This document shows, piece after piece, positions 7,901 through 14,198 of a stretch of 27,457 nucleotides of DNA; the first letter of the stretch is position 1, and each line of letters starts with the position of its first letter. The notes under the pieces are model-generated. The model ran no database searches. It saw only the letters and a program-made list of their open reading frames with translations, and had not been told where the DNA came from. Position numbers and translations under genes: made by a program. The stretch lies in the NCBI GenBank assembly GCA_046541515.1, contig JBKHDD010000049.1, positions 1-27,457 on the forward strand, written 5' to 3'. Origin of the DNA: CAYFVR01 sp046541515. Lineage in GTDB: Bacteria; Desulfobacterota; Desulfobacteria; Desulfobacterales; Desulfococcaceae.

Positions 7901-9746
7901 CCACCTCGGAAAAACCGTGGCGGGGCAGGCTGCCGGTGCGCAGCTCGGGCGCCCGGGCCAGGGCGTCGATCAGCTCCCGCACGGTGCGGGTCTGCCGCCG
8001 GGCGTAGTCGAAATCGACCCGCTCCGGCCGGTCGTAGGGCGTGCCCCAGGCGTCCCGGGCGTCCTGGACCGTGGCCAGGGTGAAGCCCAGATAGCCGGCC
8101 ATGGAGGGCACTTCGCCGCCCAGGGCCGGCCGGTCGGTGAAATAGCTCTCCCAGGAGCGCAAGGGCGAGGGGCGCAGCGTGTCCCGGAAGGGGGCCGTCT
8201 CTCCGTCTTCCAGACGCTCCGCCGCGCCGCGCAGCACCGCGTCGATGCGGCTGAAATCCTCCACCCGGTTGACCCGGTCCCGGAGGGCGTACATGAAGCC
8301 GTTGTTGAAGGCGCCCACCCCGTCGCCGCGGCTGGACAGGTGCAGGGAGACGCTGGCCGCCAGCTCCCGGGCCTTGACCGTGGAGCGGATCGCCTTGGCG
8401 TCCTTCAGCAGCCGCAGTTGCCGTTCCGCGTCGGCCAGCCGGGTTTCGTAGACGCGCCGGGCCTCCGGAATCAGCTCCCGCAGCGCTTGCCGGTCCTTGG
8501 GAGGCAGCTCGTCCAGGGCGGTGCGCCAGCCCAGCCGCCGCAAGCGCAGCCGCCGGTCCGCCAGCCGCTCGATTTCGGCCTCCGCCGCCGCGTCTCGCTG
8601 GCCCATGCGCAGCCGCACCAGCTCCCGGCTGATGTCGTCCACTTCGGTCTTGATCTGGTCCGACAGCGCCGCTTGGAGCCGTTCGCCGGCCTCCGGATCG
8701 CCGGCGGCTTCGGACGGGGCGACCTCCAGGGCCGCCAGCATGTCCCGGGATTCCTTCCGCAGTTCCTTCAGCCGCCGTTCCTCGTTCCGCAGGTCCTTGT
8801 GGCGGGATCGCACCGCCCAGATCATCTCCCGCAGCCCGGCCAGGGTTTCCGCGTGGCCCGCCGTGGCCGCCAGCAGCACCGAGCGCCGGGGCGGATTTTC
8901 GGTCAAATGCCGTGCCACGTCCAGCAACGCCGCAGCGGAGAGCGCCTGGTCCGCGCCGGGGTTCCGGTCCAGCACCCAGGCGCCGGTGTCGTAAAATCCC
9001 TCCACGATCAGCAGCTCTTCGGCCAGCGTTTCATCGGCCCCGGGAATCACGCCGTAGACGTTGGCAGGTTCGGCCCGGTCCCATCGCACGTCGGAGGTCA
9101 GCCGAATTCGGTCGCGAACCGGTTCCGCGCCCACCGATTCGAAGTCGCCAAAGGCGTCGCGGGCGTCGGCCAGCGGCATCCAAAAACGGGGAAACTGGAT
9201 GGGCGACAGCTCGCGCTTTTCGGCGAACCGGGCCCGGGCGGTTTCCTCCCGGTCGATGAAAATCAAGGCCCGCGCGCCCAGGTTGGCGGCGTGCAGCCAG
9301 TTTTTCCCGCTGGTCATCTCCATCAGCAGGATCGATCCCTCGACGGGCCGGCCGTTGAAATCGGACAGGTCGCCGTCGCCCACGTAAAACAGCGGGGCGG
9401 AAACGCCGGCGGCGGAAATGGTTCCCGGCGTCACCGCGTTGCCCCGGATGGGCTGGATCGGAACCGGCGCCGAACGGTCCGGCAGATGAATCGCGCTGCC
9501 GCCGTGGCGGCGCACCGCCACCTCGAAACGCTGCGTCCCCACCGCCTCCAGGCCCAGCGTCTCGAAGGTTTCCCGGATGCGTTCGGCCGTTTCCTCCGCC
9601 CCCGCGGAGCCGGTGGTTCGGTCCCCGAAGGCGGCCATCTCCCGCACGGTGGATTCCAGGGCGTCCGGAAACGGCGCGGCGACCGCCGGTCCGGCGGCCA
9701 GCCAGCAGAAAACCGAAAACAGGAGAAATCGGGTCGGGGAAAGCAT
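4962..9746 (-). CDS. Giant ABC permease: degenerate M28-peptidase-like region fused to a MacB/FtsX-type permease
   Basis: A 1594-residue envelope protein. Residues 1-24 form a signal peptide (FLLFSVFCWLAAGPAVAA). Residues 30-310 resemble an M28 aminopeptidase with a PA-like insert, but the first metal motif reads GFYDT (250-254, Phe for His) and the GAEE region reads AGHAE, so catalysis is doubtful. Residues 312-455 are a charged coiled coil. A carboxypeptidase-regulatory-like beta segment follows (TDSTGRFHLRG). About three helices then appear (VLFGVLFYIALFV; FLAILLTLILVV; ILAFFIMGLSLLVTLIIFF), then the permease helix, a large MacB-like periplasmic domain, and a C-terminal FtsX domain at roughly 1290-1425 (ILIPILISVLIVLNTMIG, ERKREIGIYTSVGLAP). 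A soluble tail of about 170 residues ends the protein. The start lies two bases after the ATPase stop with an AGAGGG ribosome site. It probably acts in lipoprotein or peptide handling or envelope signalling. The substrate is unknown. Confidence 0.85.
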   Translation of the reverse strand: MLSPTRFLLFSVFCWLAAGPAVAAPFPDALESTVREMAAFGDRTTGSAGAEETAERIRETFETLGLEAVGTQRFEVAVRRHGGSAIHLPDRSAPVPIQPIRGNAVTPGTISAAGVSAPLFYVGDGDLSDFNGRPVEGSILLMEMTSGKNWLHAANLGARALIFIDREETARARFAEKRELSPIQFPRFWMPLADARDAFGDFESVGAEPVRDRIRLTSDVRWDRAEPANVYGVIPGADETLAEELLIVEGFYDTGAWVLDRNPGADQALSAAALLDVARHLTENPPRRSVLLAATAGHAETLAGLREMIWAVRSRHKDLRNEERRLKELRKESRDMLAALEVAPSEAAGDPEAGERLQAALSDQIKTEVDDISRELVRLRMGQRDAAAEAEIERLADRRLRLRRLGWRTALDELPPKDRQALRELIPEARRVYETRLADAERQLRLLKDAKAIRSTVKARELAASVSLHLSSRGDGVGAFNNGFMYALRDRVNRVEDFSRIDAVLRGAAERLEDGETAPFRDTLRPSPLRSWESYFTDRPALGGEVPSMAGYLGFTLATVQDARDAWGTPYDRPERVDFDYARRQTRTVRELIDALARAPELRTGSLPRHGFSEVAGRAKLLRHGELFADQAAPGVTILAFQGPATYHVMTDSTGRFHLRGMATKKLVYDKVILEGYRFRPDTGDVVWAIDKPGTGKNAYRVKMQRHVMETDLIMFNAKQTTIFNLLEPRTFRHMTKLDLIDGAREAEPMRYWYSRIDTRESIIASIYLEPGTHLKVTHSDTVLQRKMLLLNADPDHPEGTGYRIDDWPLITKTDYRAARDMWALLGPRIRNLESHGIRNPRIRELMDAGTGALETAEDALARREYDIFARASARSWALAARVYSHVDDTQRDVLFGVLFYIALFVPFAFCAERLLVGTRNIHKRIVAFLAILLTLILVVRQVHPAFELAYSPTVVILAFFIMGLSLLVTLIIFFRFESEMTLLQRRAQEMRAEEISRWKAFVSAFFLGVSNLRRRRLRTALTCATLVALTFTVMSFTSVKSIRHQTKLAFQPEAPYRGLLIKNVNWTDLPPESLGVIENDFAGEGIAAPRAWLEDPDRTRAVPVPISRGERRFEARGMVGLSAEEPEVTGLDAVLSGGRWFGPDERRAILLPERIARELGIDPANPDGAEVELWGMPFQVTGVFSGAALEARTDLDGEPLTPATFPSEVTTEMTEVEMEAMESGEDVMAFQSRYQHIAADLTVIVPYAGLMARGGHLKGVALRLADPGSVEAEARRLVDRFGLPLFSGERDGTFLYAASDAIQYGGVPNILIPILISVLIVLNTMIGSVYERKREIGIYTSVGLAPSHVGFLFIAEAMAFGVLSTVLGYLLAQVSAGVFAGTALWEGITVNYSSLAGVASMLLVMAVVLVSAIYPSRVAAEIAIPDVNRSWSLPKVDENRIDLTLPFLITRGEHDSVAGYVLAYLESHKDVSHGLFSTDDIVVHEACGEPEGPTLCDADAEGYAPCMKLSGRIWLAPFDFGIMQQVQIHFCPSADNPGFLEIRMRLERETGEANAWKRANKSFLNAFRKQLLIWRSLDEEGRGEHAVRLAVTV

Positions 9747-9748
9747 GG

Positions 9749-10498
9749 TCAGAACCCTCTTGCGTCGATCTGGCCCACGGAAATGGACAGCTCGTCGCGG
9801 TGTTCAATCTTGTCGATGCGGCCGTCCCGAATCCAGACCACCCGGTCCGAGACGTTGAGCATTTTGAAATCGTGGGTGGCCGAAATGACGGTGACCTCGG
9901 TGGTTTCGCTCAAGTGCTTCAGGAGGCTGATGATCTCCTCGCCGGTGGAGAGGTCCAGGTTGCCGGTGGGCTCGTCGGCCAGGATGATGGCCGGATCGTT
10001 GGCCAGGGCCCGGGCCACGGCGGTGCGCTGCTGCTGCCCGCCGGAAAGCTCCGAGGGCTTGTGGCGAAACCGGTCGCCCAGCCCCACCCGCTCCAGGAGG
10101 CGGATGCCCTTTTCCGTGGCTTCGTCGGCGTTCATCCCGGCGAAGATCATGGGCAACGTCACGTTTTCCAGGGCGGTCATCACGGGGATCAGGTTGAAGG
10201 TCTGGAAAATGTAGCCGATCTTGCGGCATCGCAGCCACGCCAGCTCGTAGGCGTCGAGCTGGGCGACGTCCACCTCGTCGATGTACACTTTCCCGCCGGA
10301 CGGCTTGTCCAATCCGCCGATCATGTTGAACAGCGTGCTCTTCCCGGAGCCCGACGGCCCCATGATGGACAGATATTCCCCGGCGGAAATCTCCAGGTCG
10401 ATGCCTTTGAGCGCCTGCACGGCAACTTTGCCCATTTTAAACGACTTGGTCACGCCCGCCACGCGGACGATATGCGATTGAGCGACGGATTCGGTCAT
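9749..10498 (-). CDS. MacB/LolD-type ABC transporter ATP-binding protein
   Basis: A 249-residue nucleotide-binding subunit of normal length. It has Walker A GPSGSGKS (47-54), signature LSGGQQQR (151-158), Walker B IILADE (171-176) followed by PTGNLD, and a switch histidine in ISATHDF. The sequence around Walker A and the Q-loop (YIFQTFNLIPVMTALENV) is that of the MacB/LolD/FtsE class, which drives mechanotransmission rather than import. It is followed two bases later by the giant permease, clearly its partner. The small FtsX-like permease upstream is a likely second subunit. An AAGGAA ribosome site lies 11 bases before the ATG. An N-terminal extension of about ten residues precedes the fold. 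Confidence 0.95.
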   Translation of the reverse strand: MTESVAQSHIVRVAGVTKSFKMGKVAVQALKGIDLEISAGEYLSIMGPSGSGKSTLFNMIGGLDKPSGGKVYIDEVDVAQLDAYELAWLRCRKIGYIFQTFNLIPVMTALENVTLPMIFAGMNADEATEKGIRLLERVGLGDRFRHKPSELSGGQQQRTAVARALANDPAIILADEPTGNLDLSTGEEIISLLKHLSETTEVTVISATHDFKMLNVSDRVVWIRDGRIDKIEHRDELSISVGQIDARGF

Positions 10499-10577
10499 TG
10501 TGGTGGCGTTTCCTTAGTTTTTACGTTGAGTTTGCCTGTGCGGGAAATTGAGGCGTCGGAAGAAGAAAAATTGTAGA

Positions 10578-10601
10578 TTGGGTTAGCGGAGCGTAACCCA
10601 A
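10578..10601 (+). repeat. Palindromic repeat copy 1 (TTGGGTTA...TAACCCAA)
   Basis: Eight-base arms TTGGGTTA and TAACCCAA flank the core GCGGAGCG. The same sequence recurs, with small changes, at 10747-10772 and in opposite orientation at 10885-10910. Arm conservation with a short variable core suggests a REP-like or mobile hairpin family. Confidence 0.75.
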
Positions 10602-10679
10602 GATCCCGTTTTATGGCACAATCCTCAAGGGAAATTGAATAGGGCGTCCCTACGCCGTCGCCCTTCATTCATTTCGTAG

Positions 10680-10700
10680 GGGCAACCCTTGCGGTTGCCC
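10680..10700. repeat. GC-rich hairpin repeat (GGGCAACC/GGTTGCCC)
   Basis: GGGCAACC at 10680-10687 pairs perfectly with 10693-10700 around the loop CTTGC. The context GTAGGGGCAACCCTTGCGG is of a kind I recall as highly dispersed in Desulfobacterota genomes. Forty bases earlier, AGGGCG at 10641-10646 pairs with CGCCCT at 10659-10664. Confidence 0.6.
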
Positions 10701-10746
10701 TCTCCGTGCGAAACGACGGCCGGTCGCCGGAATTGGTTTTGGTTTT

Positions 10747-10772
10747 GTTGGGTTAGCGAAGCGTAACCCAAC
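10747..10772 (+). repeat. Palindromic repeat copy 2 (GTTGGGTTA...TAACCCAAC)
   Basis: Nine-base perfect arms around the core GCGAAGCG. It differs from copy 1 by G to A in the core. The orientation matches copy 1. Confidence 0.75.
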
Positions 10773-10884
10773 ATAAACGACCGGAATCAAATTTTTCGGC
10801 GAAATTTCCGGAATGGTGGTCCAGAGGAATTTGCCCCGAGGTTCCTTGCCATAAAAACGCCTCCAAAATTTTGTCCCGGGAGAT

Positions 10885-10910
10885 GTTGGGTTACGCTCCG
10901 CTAAACCAAC
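10885..10910 (-). repeat. Palindromic repeat copy 3, inverted orientation
   Basis: The core reads TTACGCTCCGCTAA, the reverse complement of the copy 1 core, so the unit lies in the opposite orientation. One arm carries a mismatch (AAACC in place of AACCC). Confidence 0.7.
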
Positions 10911-10955
10911 CTACGCTCCCATTTTCAATTCTCAATTGTCCATTATCAATTCCCC

Positions 10956-11645
10956 CTAATGCTCCGTCCGCATCGCCTCCACCGGCTGCATTCTTGCCGC
11001 CAAAATGGCCGGGTACAGGACCCCCAGAAGGCTGAGGACGCAGCCGATGGCCGCGGCGAAGAGGACCGATTCGCCGATGGCGCTCCAAGGGGCGGCGGCA
11101 ATGGAGACCGTTCCGAATCGGAGCAGGCCGGCGAGCAGCGCCGCGACGGCCCCGACCAGGGCGCCGGCCGCCGCGCCCACCAATCCCTGCATTCCCGCCT
11201 CCAGCAAAAACAGCCGCAGGACGAACCGGTCCAGGGCCCCCAGACATTTCATGGTTCCGATCTCCCGGAATCGCTCGGTCACCGCCATGAGCTGGGCGTT
11301 GACGATGCCGGCCACGCAGACCAGAAGCGACAGCGCGACGATCCACCGTTGCTTGGGGCTTCCGGACACCTGGTTCTGGCCGGGGGCCAGGTCGTATCCG
11401 GCCCGATCCAATTTGGCGCGGAGTTCCGGATCGCCGGTGGCCAAAAGACCGTCCAGCAGGTTGTTGCCCACGTTGACGTATCCCAGAAAGGCCACGGCCA
11501 GCACCAGGCTCAGGGTGGTGATGAGCGACCGCATGAACCGCGCCTGGATGCTTTTGAAGGCGATTGCCAGCGAGGTGCGAAAGGGCAGCACCACCAGCCG
11601 GCGGACCCGGGCTTTTTTGGAATGGGCGGAATCGGAAGGGGGCAT
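10956..11645 (-). CDS. Small four-helix FtsX-like ABC permease subunit
   Basis: A 229-residue inner-membrane protein with four predicted helices: SLITTLSLVLAVAFLGYV, WIVALSLLVCVAGIVNAQL, EAGMQGLVGAAAGALVGAVA and VLFAAAIGCVLSLLGVLYPA. The motif TERFREIGTMKCLGA and the ending YPAILAARMQPVEAMR are the FtsX/MacB permease signature. The extracytoplasmic loop between helices 1 and 2 is only about 60 residues, much shorter than in MacB, so this is a reduced permease. It lies upstream of the matching ATPase on the same strand, separated by 457 bases of repeats, and probably shares that ATPase. No strong ribosome site is visible before the ATG at 11645, so the start is moderately certain. Confidence 0.85.
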   Translation of the reverse strand: MPPSDSAHSKKARVRRLVVLPFRTSLAIAFKSIQARFMRSLITTLSLVLAVAFLGYVNVGNNLLDGLLATGDPELRAKLDRAGYDLAPGQNQVSGSPKQRWIVALSLLVCVAGIVNAQLMAVTERFREIGTMKCLGALDRFVLRLFLLEAGMQGLVGAAAGALVGAVAALLAGLLRFGTVSIAAAPWSAIGESVLFAAAIGCVLSLLGVLYPAILAARMQPVEAMRTEH

Positions 11646-11820
11646 GGATGATGTCTCGGCGGTTGACGATTGGCGTGAATAGGTCTTGGAAGGCGTCGCG
11701 GCGATTCAAAGGGAAATCGTCCAGACGCGCTTCACCATTCCGCAAACGGATGAAACAAGTGTATCGACGGACGCGCCGTTGTCAAGCGGCGGGGCGGGGC
11801 GGCGGCGATCGCGACAGCCT
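11646..11820. other. Intergenic stretch upstream of the small permease
   Basis: No coding frame with convincing composition was found. It should hold the promoter of the small permease gene, but no clear -35/-10 pair was recognised. Confidence 0.4.
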
Positions 11821-11942
11821 CTTCAGAACCCAATGCCGTTCACTTTGGGATTTCAAATGGACAATCGCGCCGGATTGACCCGGGGCGTATGCGATACGCC
11901 CCTACCATTATTCCGCTAAATGAACGGTATTGCTTCAGAACC
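11821..11942. mobile_element. 102-bp MITE-like element with 12-bp inverted ends and a 10-bp target duplication
   Basis: CAATGCCGTTCA (11831-11842) and TGAACGGTATTG (11921-11932) are terminal inverted repeats with one mismatch. They enclose 102 bp that contain no gene. The flanks CTTCAGAACC at 11821-11830 and 11933-11942 are identical, as a target-site duplication should be. An internal palindrome GGGGCGTAT-GCG-ATACGCCCC lies at 11882-11902. From memory the ends resemble IS4 (TAATGCCGATCAG), whose family makes duplications of similar length, so an IS4-type transposase may move it. The right duplication spans the stop codon of the MBL-fold gene and preserves it. Another copy end lies at the left window edge. 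Confidence 0.8.
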
Positions 11943-12708
11943 GGAAGATTTGCCCCTTTCGGACAAACCCCGCGAAGCCGTCGGCCCGGGCGTCTTCGCC
12001 GGCGGTTTCGGCGTAGTGGTAGAGCCACATTTTGGCCCGGAGGGCCTCCGGAAGGGTTCGCAATTCCCGGTAGTGGGCGTGGACCCCGCTATGGTTGAGA
12101 CTGGTTTCGCAGTCGTGGAAGATGACCGAGGCCCGCCGGTCGGCCGCCGCCAGCCGCCGGCGGTCCAGCCGGGCGTCGGTGGAGATGAAGACCGTGGGCC
12201 CGTTTCCCTCCCGCAGAAACAGGCCGAAGCTGTCGTGGCGACATCCGTCCCCCCGGACGTGGGGCATCCGGACCGGGGTGAGACGCAGTTCCGCCCAGTT
12301 GAGGGCGGCGTCTTCGACGACCGGCCGCACCCGGAAATAGTCGGAAAGCGACATGCGCTTTCCCCGGATCAGCCCCAGGCCGCCGCGCAGGGTGCCGTCC
12401 CAGAGCGGGTCCAGCACCTCTTTCACCGCCAGCAGCTCCGGCCGTTCGCAGGCGGGATTGAAATAGGTGGCGAAGGCCAGCCATTCCAGCCCGCCCACGT
12501 GGTCGGCGTGCAGGTGGGAGATGTACAGCGCCTGAATGCGGCTGCAGATTTCCTGGGCGGGGATGCCCGCCTCCGCCAGGGAAAATCGGATGTCCCCGCC
12601 GCAGTCCAGCAGAATCGTCCGGCCGGTTTTCGTCTCGATCAGCATGTTGGAATGGTAGGCCGAACCGTCGCTCAGGGCCGATCCCACGCCGAGGAAGGTC
12701 AGCTTCAT
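11935..12708 (-). CDS. MBL-fold metallo-hydrolase coupled to the receiver-cyclase
   Basis: A 257-residue metallo-beta-lactamase-fold protein. The metal motif SHLHADH gives H65, H67, D69 and H70. Further candidate ligands are H150 (RMPHVRGD), D178 (ISTDAR) and late histidines (HAHYREL; YHYAE), so a two-metal site appears intact. It resembles the RNase Z/phosphodiesterase-like branch rather than beta-lactamases. Its ATG overlaps the stop of the receiver-cyclase gene as ATGA, which implies translational coupling, and it is the last gene of the Wsp-like operon. I infer that it may degrade the cyclic nucleotide made by its neighbour or process another phosphodiester. No substrate can be proven from sequence. 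The stop lies inside the target duplication of the adjacent MITE. Confidence 0.85.
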   Translation of the reverse strand: MKLTFLGVGSALSDGSAYHSNMLIETKTGRTILLDCGGDIRFSLAEAGIPAQEICSRIQALYISHLHADHVGGLEWLAFATYFNPACERPELLAVKEVLDPLWDGTLRGGLGLIRGKRMSLSDYFRVRPVVEDAALNWAELRLTPVRMPHVRGDGCRHDSFGLFLREGNGPTVFISTDARLDRRRLAAADRRASVIFHDCETSLNHSGVHAHYRELRTLPEALRAKMWLYHYAETAGEDARADGFAGFVRKGQIFRF

Positions 12709-14198
12709 GACGATTCCTCGCTTTCGGCGCCCACGCGTTGGAGAAAGGTCTCCGCGGCCGGCGGAACGCTGGTGAGATTCAGGCGGAACCGGCAGGGCGG
12801 TCCGGCCTCCACCCGGGTCACCTTCCCGTACAGTTCGTCGGCCACCGGTTCGCCCCCGCCGTCCAGGAGCTGGACGCGCAAATTGTCGTGCCGCTCCACC
12901 GGGGAGTCGGCCACGATCTCCAGGGTCTGGGGCGGCGAAAGCCGGGTCACCCGTCCGGCCCGGCCCATGTCCTCCAGGTGTTTTCCCTCCAGGATGCCAA
13001 ACCGGATGGCGAGGGGCGGAGACGGCGTCACCCATTTCAGGGTGTCCCGCTCCGGCAGAAAGAGGTTGTGCCGGCCGCCGATGCCGCCCAGCTCGAACAC
13101 CGTGATCGGGTCCTTGAAGCCTTTGGGAAGGATGGGAAAGTGGTCGTCGGTGATGAGAATGTCGCCGCAGGCTTCCAGGGTGCTTTCGGAGATCAGGACC
13201 TGGCCGCCCACGGTGTAGGATTCGATCCGGGAGGTCAGGTTGACGTTCCGGCCCACCACGCCGTATTTGGACCGCTTTTCCGAGCCGATATTGCCCACCA
13301 CCAGATCGCCGGTGTTGATGCCGATGCCCTGGGCCACCTCGGGATAGCCCGCCTTCCGGTTTCGTCGGTTTACCGCCTCCATGGCCAACTGCATTTCGAT
13401 GGCGCAGGCGCAGGCCCGACGGGCGTCGTCCTCCCGAAGCACCGGGGCGCCGAAGATCACCAGAATGGCGTCGCCGATGAACTCGTCGATGGTGCCCTGG
13501 TATTTCAGGATGATCTCGGTCATCGCCTCCAGGTAGATGTTGATGATGCCGACCACCTGCTCCGCCGGCAGCCGTTCGCCGATGCCGGAAAAGCCGCGCA
13601 GATCGCTCATCATGATGGTGACCCGCCGCTTTTCCCCGCCCAGCCTTAGACCTTCCGGAGACTCCAGCAGGCTGTCCACCACGTCGTCGGAGAGATATCT
13701 TCCGAAGGTCTTGCGGATGAAGCGGTTGCGGACTTCCAGCTGCCGCTGGCTTTCCAGCAGGGCGTTGTAGGCCTCGTTGCGCTCCAGCCGGTGGATGTAG
13801 CCCCGGGAGTGGTAGCGGATGCGGGCCACCAGCTCCAGCCGGTTGGGCAGCTTCACCAGGTAGTCGTTGGCGCCCAGGGCGAAGGCTTCGGCCTTGGTCT
13901 TGGCCTCTTCCTCGCTGGAAAGGACGATGAGCGGCACCTCCCGGGTGGACGGATTGGCTCGAAAGTAGCGCACCAAACGCAGGCCGTCGATCTCCGGCAT
14001 CACCAGGTCCTGAAGAATGACCGTGGGCTCGATCCGGTTGGCCTCCTTGATGGCCCGGGTGGGGTTTTGGCAATAATGGAAATCGATGTCCTTTTCCCCG
14101 GCCAGCATTCGGCGCACAGCCTCGGCCACCATCCGCTGGTCGTCCACCAGCAGCACGGTGATCCGGTGGCGGGTGAGCATCGGAGGGGTGTCGTTCAT
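12705..14198 (-). CDS. WspR-like receiver fused to a class III nucleotide cyclase
   Basis: A 497-residue response regulator with enzyme output. Residues 12-130 are a receiver with D19/D20, phospho-acceptor D64 (ILQDLVMP) and K116. Phrases such as VLLVDDQ, PTVILQDLVMP, GANDYLVKLP and ELVARIRYHSR match the WspR receiver as I recall it. A helical linker (ERNEAYNALLESQRQLE, also WspR-like) leads to a class III cyclase at about 188-345, with metal residues D199 (MMSDLRGF) and D243 (FIGDAIL) and N320/R324 in VNLTSR. The base-selecting positions are E239 and G313, unlike the Lys/Asp-or-Thr pair of adenylyl cyclases. A C-terminal domain of about 150 residues may be PilZ-like. The start overlaps the cheB stop as ATGA. 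Upstream in-frame codons are only the antisense of cheB and are excluded. Confidence 0.93.
   Translation of the reverse strand: MNDTPPMLTRHRITVLLVDDQRMVAEAVRRMLAGEKDIDFHYCQNPTRAIKEANRIEPTVILQDLVMPEIDGLRLVRYFRANPSTREVPLIVLSSEEEAKTKAEAFALGANDYLVKLPNRLELVARIRYHSRGYIHRLERNEAYNALLESQRQLEVRNRFIRKTFGRYLSDDVVDSLLESPEGLRLGGEKRRVTIMMSDLRGFSGIGERLPAEQVVGIINIYLEAMTEIILKYQGTIDEFIGDAILVIFGAPVLREDDARRACACAIEMQLAMEAVNRRNRKAGYPEVAQGIGINTGDLVVGNIGSEKRSKYGVVGRNVNLTSRIESYTVGGQVLISESTLEACGDILITDDHFPILPKGFKDPITVFELGGIGGRHNLFLPERDTLKWVTPSPPLAIRFGILEGKHLEDMGRAGRVTRLSPPQTLEIVADSPVERHDNLRVQLLDGGGEPVADELYGKVTRVEAGPPCRFRLNLTSVPPAAETFLQRVGAESEESS

Larger units (their letters stand above)
10499..10955. other. Gene-free gap filled with palindromic repeats
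   Basis: This 457-base stretch between the small permease and the ATPase has no credible gene. It holds three copies of a GTTGGGTTA palindromic repeat, two further GC-rich hairpins (10641-10664 and 10680-10700), and three TCAATT units at 10925-10951. No clear promoter for the ATPase was found in it. It looks like an operon gap expanded by small repeats. Confidence 0.6.

Noticed and set aside
5976..10214. Plus-strand open frame of about 1400 codons opposite the ABC genes
   Set aside because: It is antisense to a gene pair with clear ABC motifs, and is rich in His, Gly, Gln and Pro, as expected from mirrored GC-biased codons. No domain is recognisable.
10578..10910. CRISPR array
   Set aside because: The three units are palindromic, differ in orientation and have irregular long spacing (about 140-170 bases), so they are not direct repeats with spacers.
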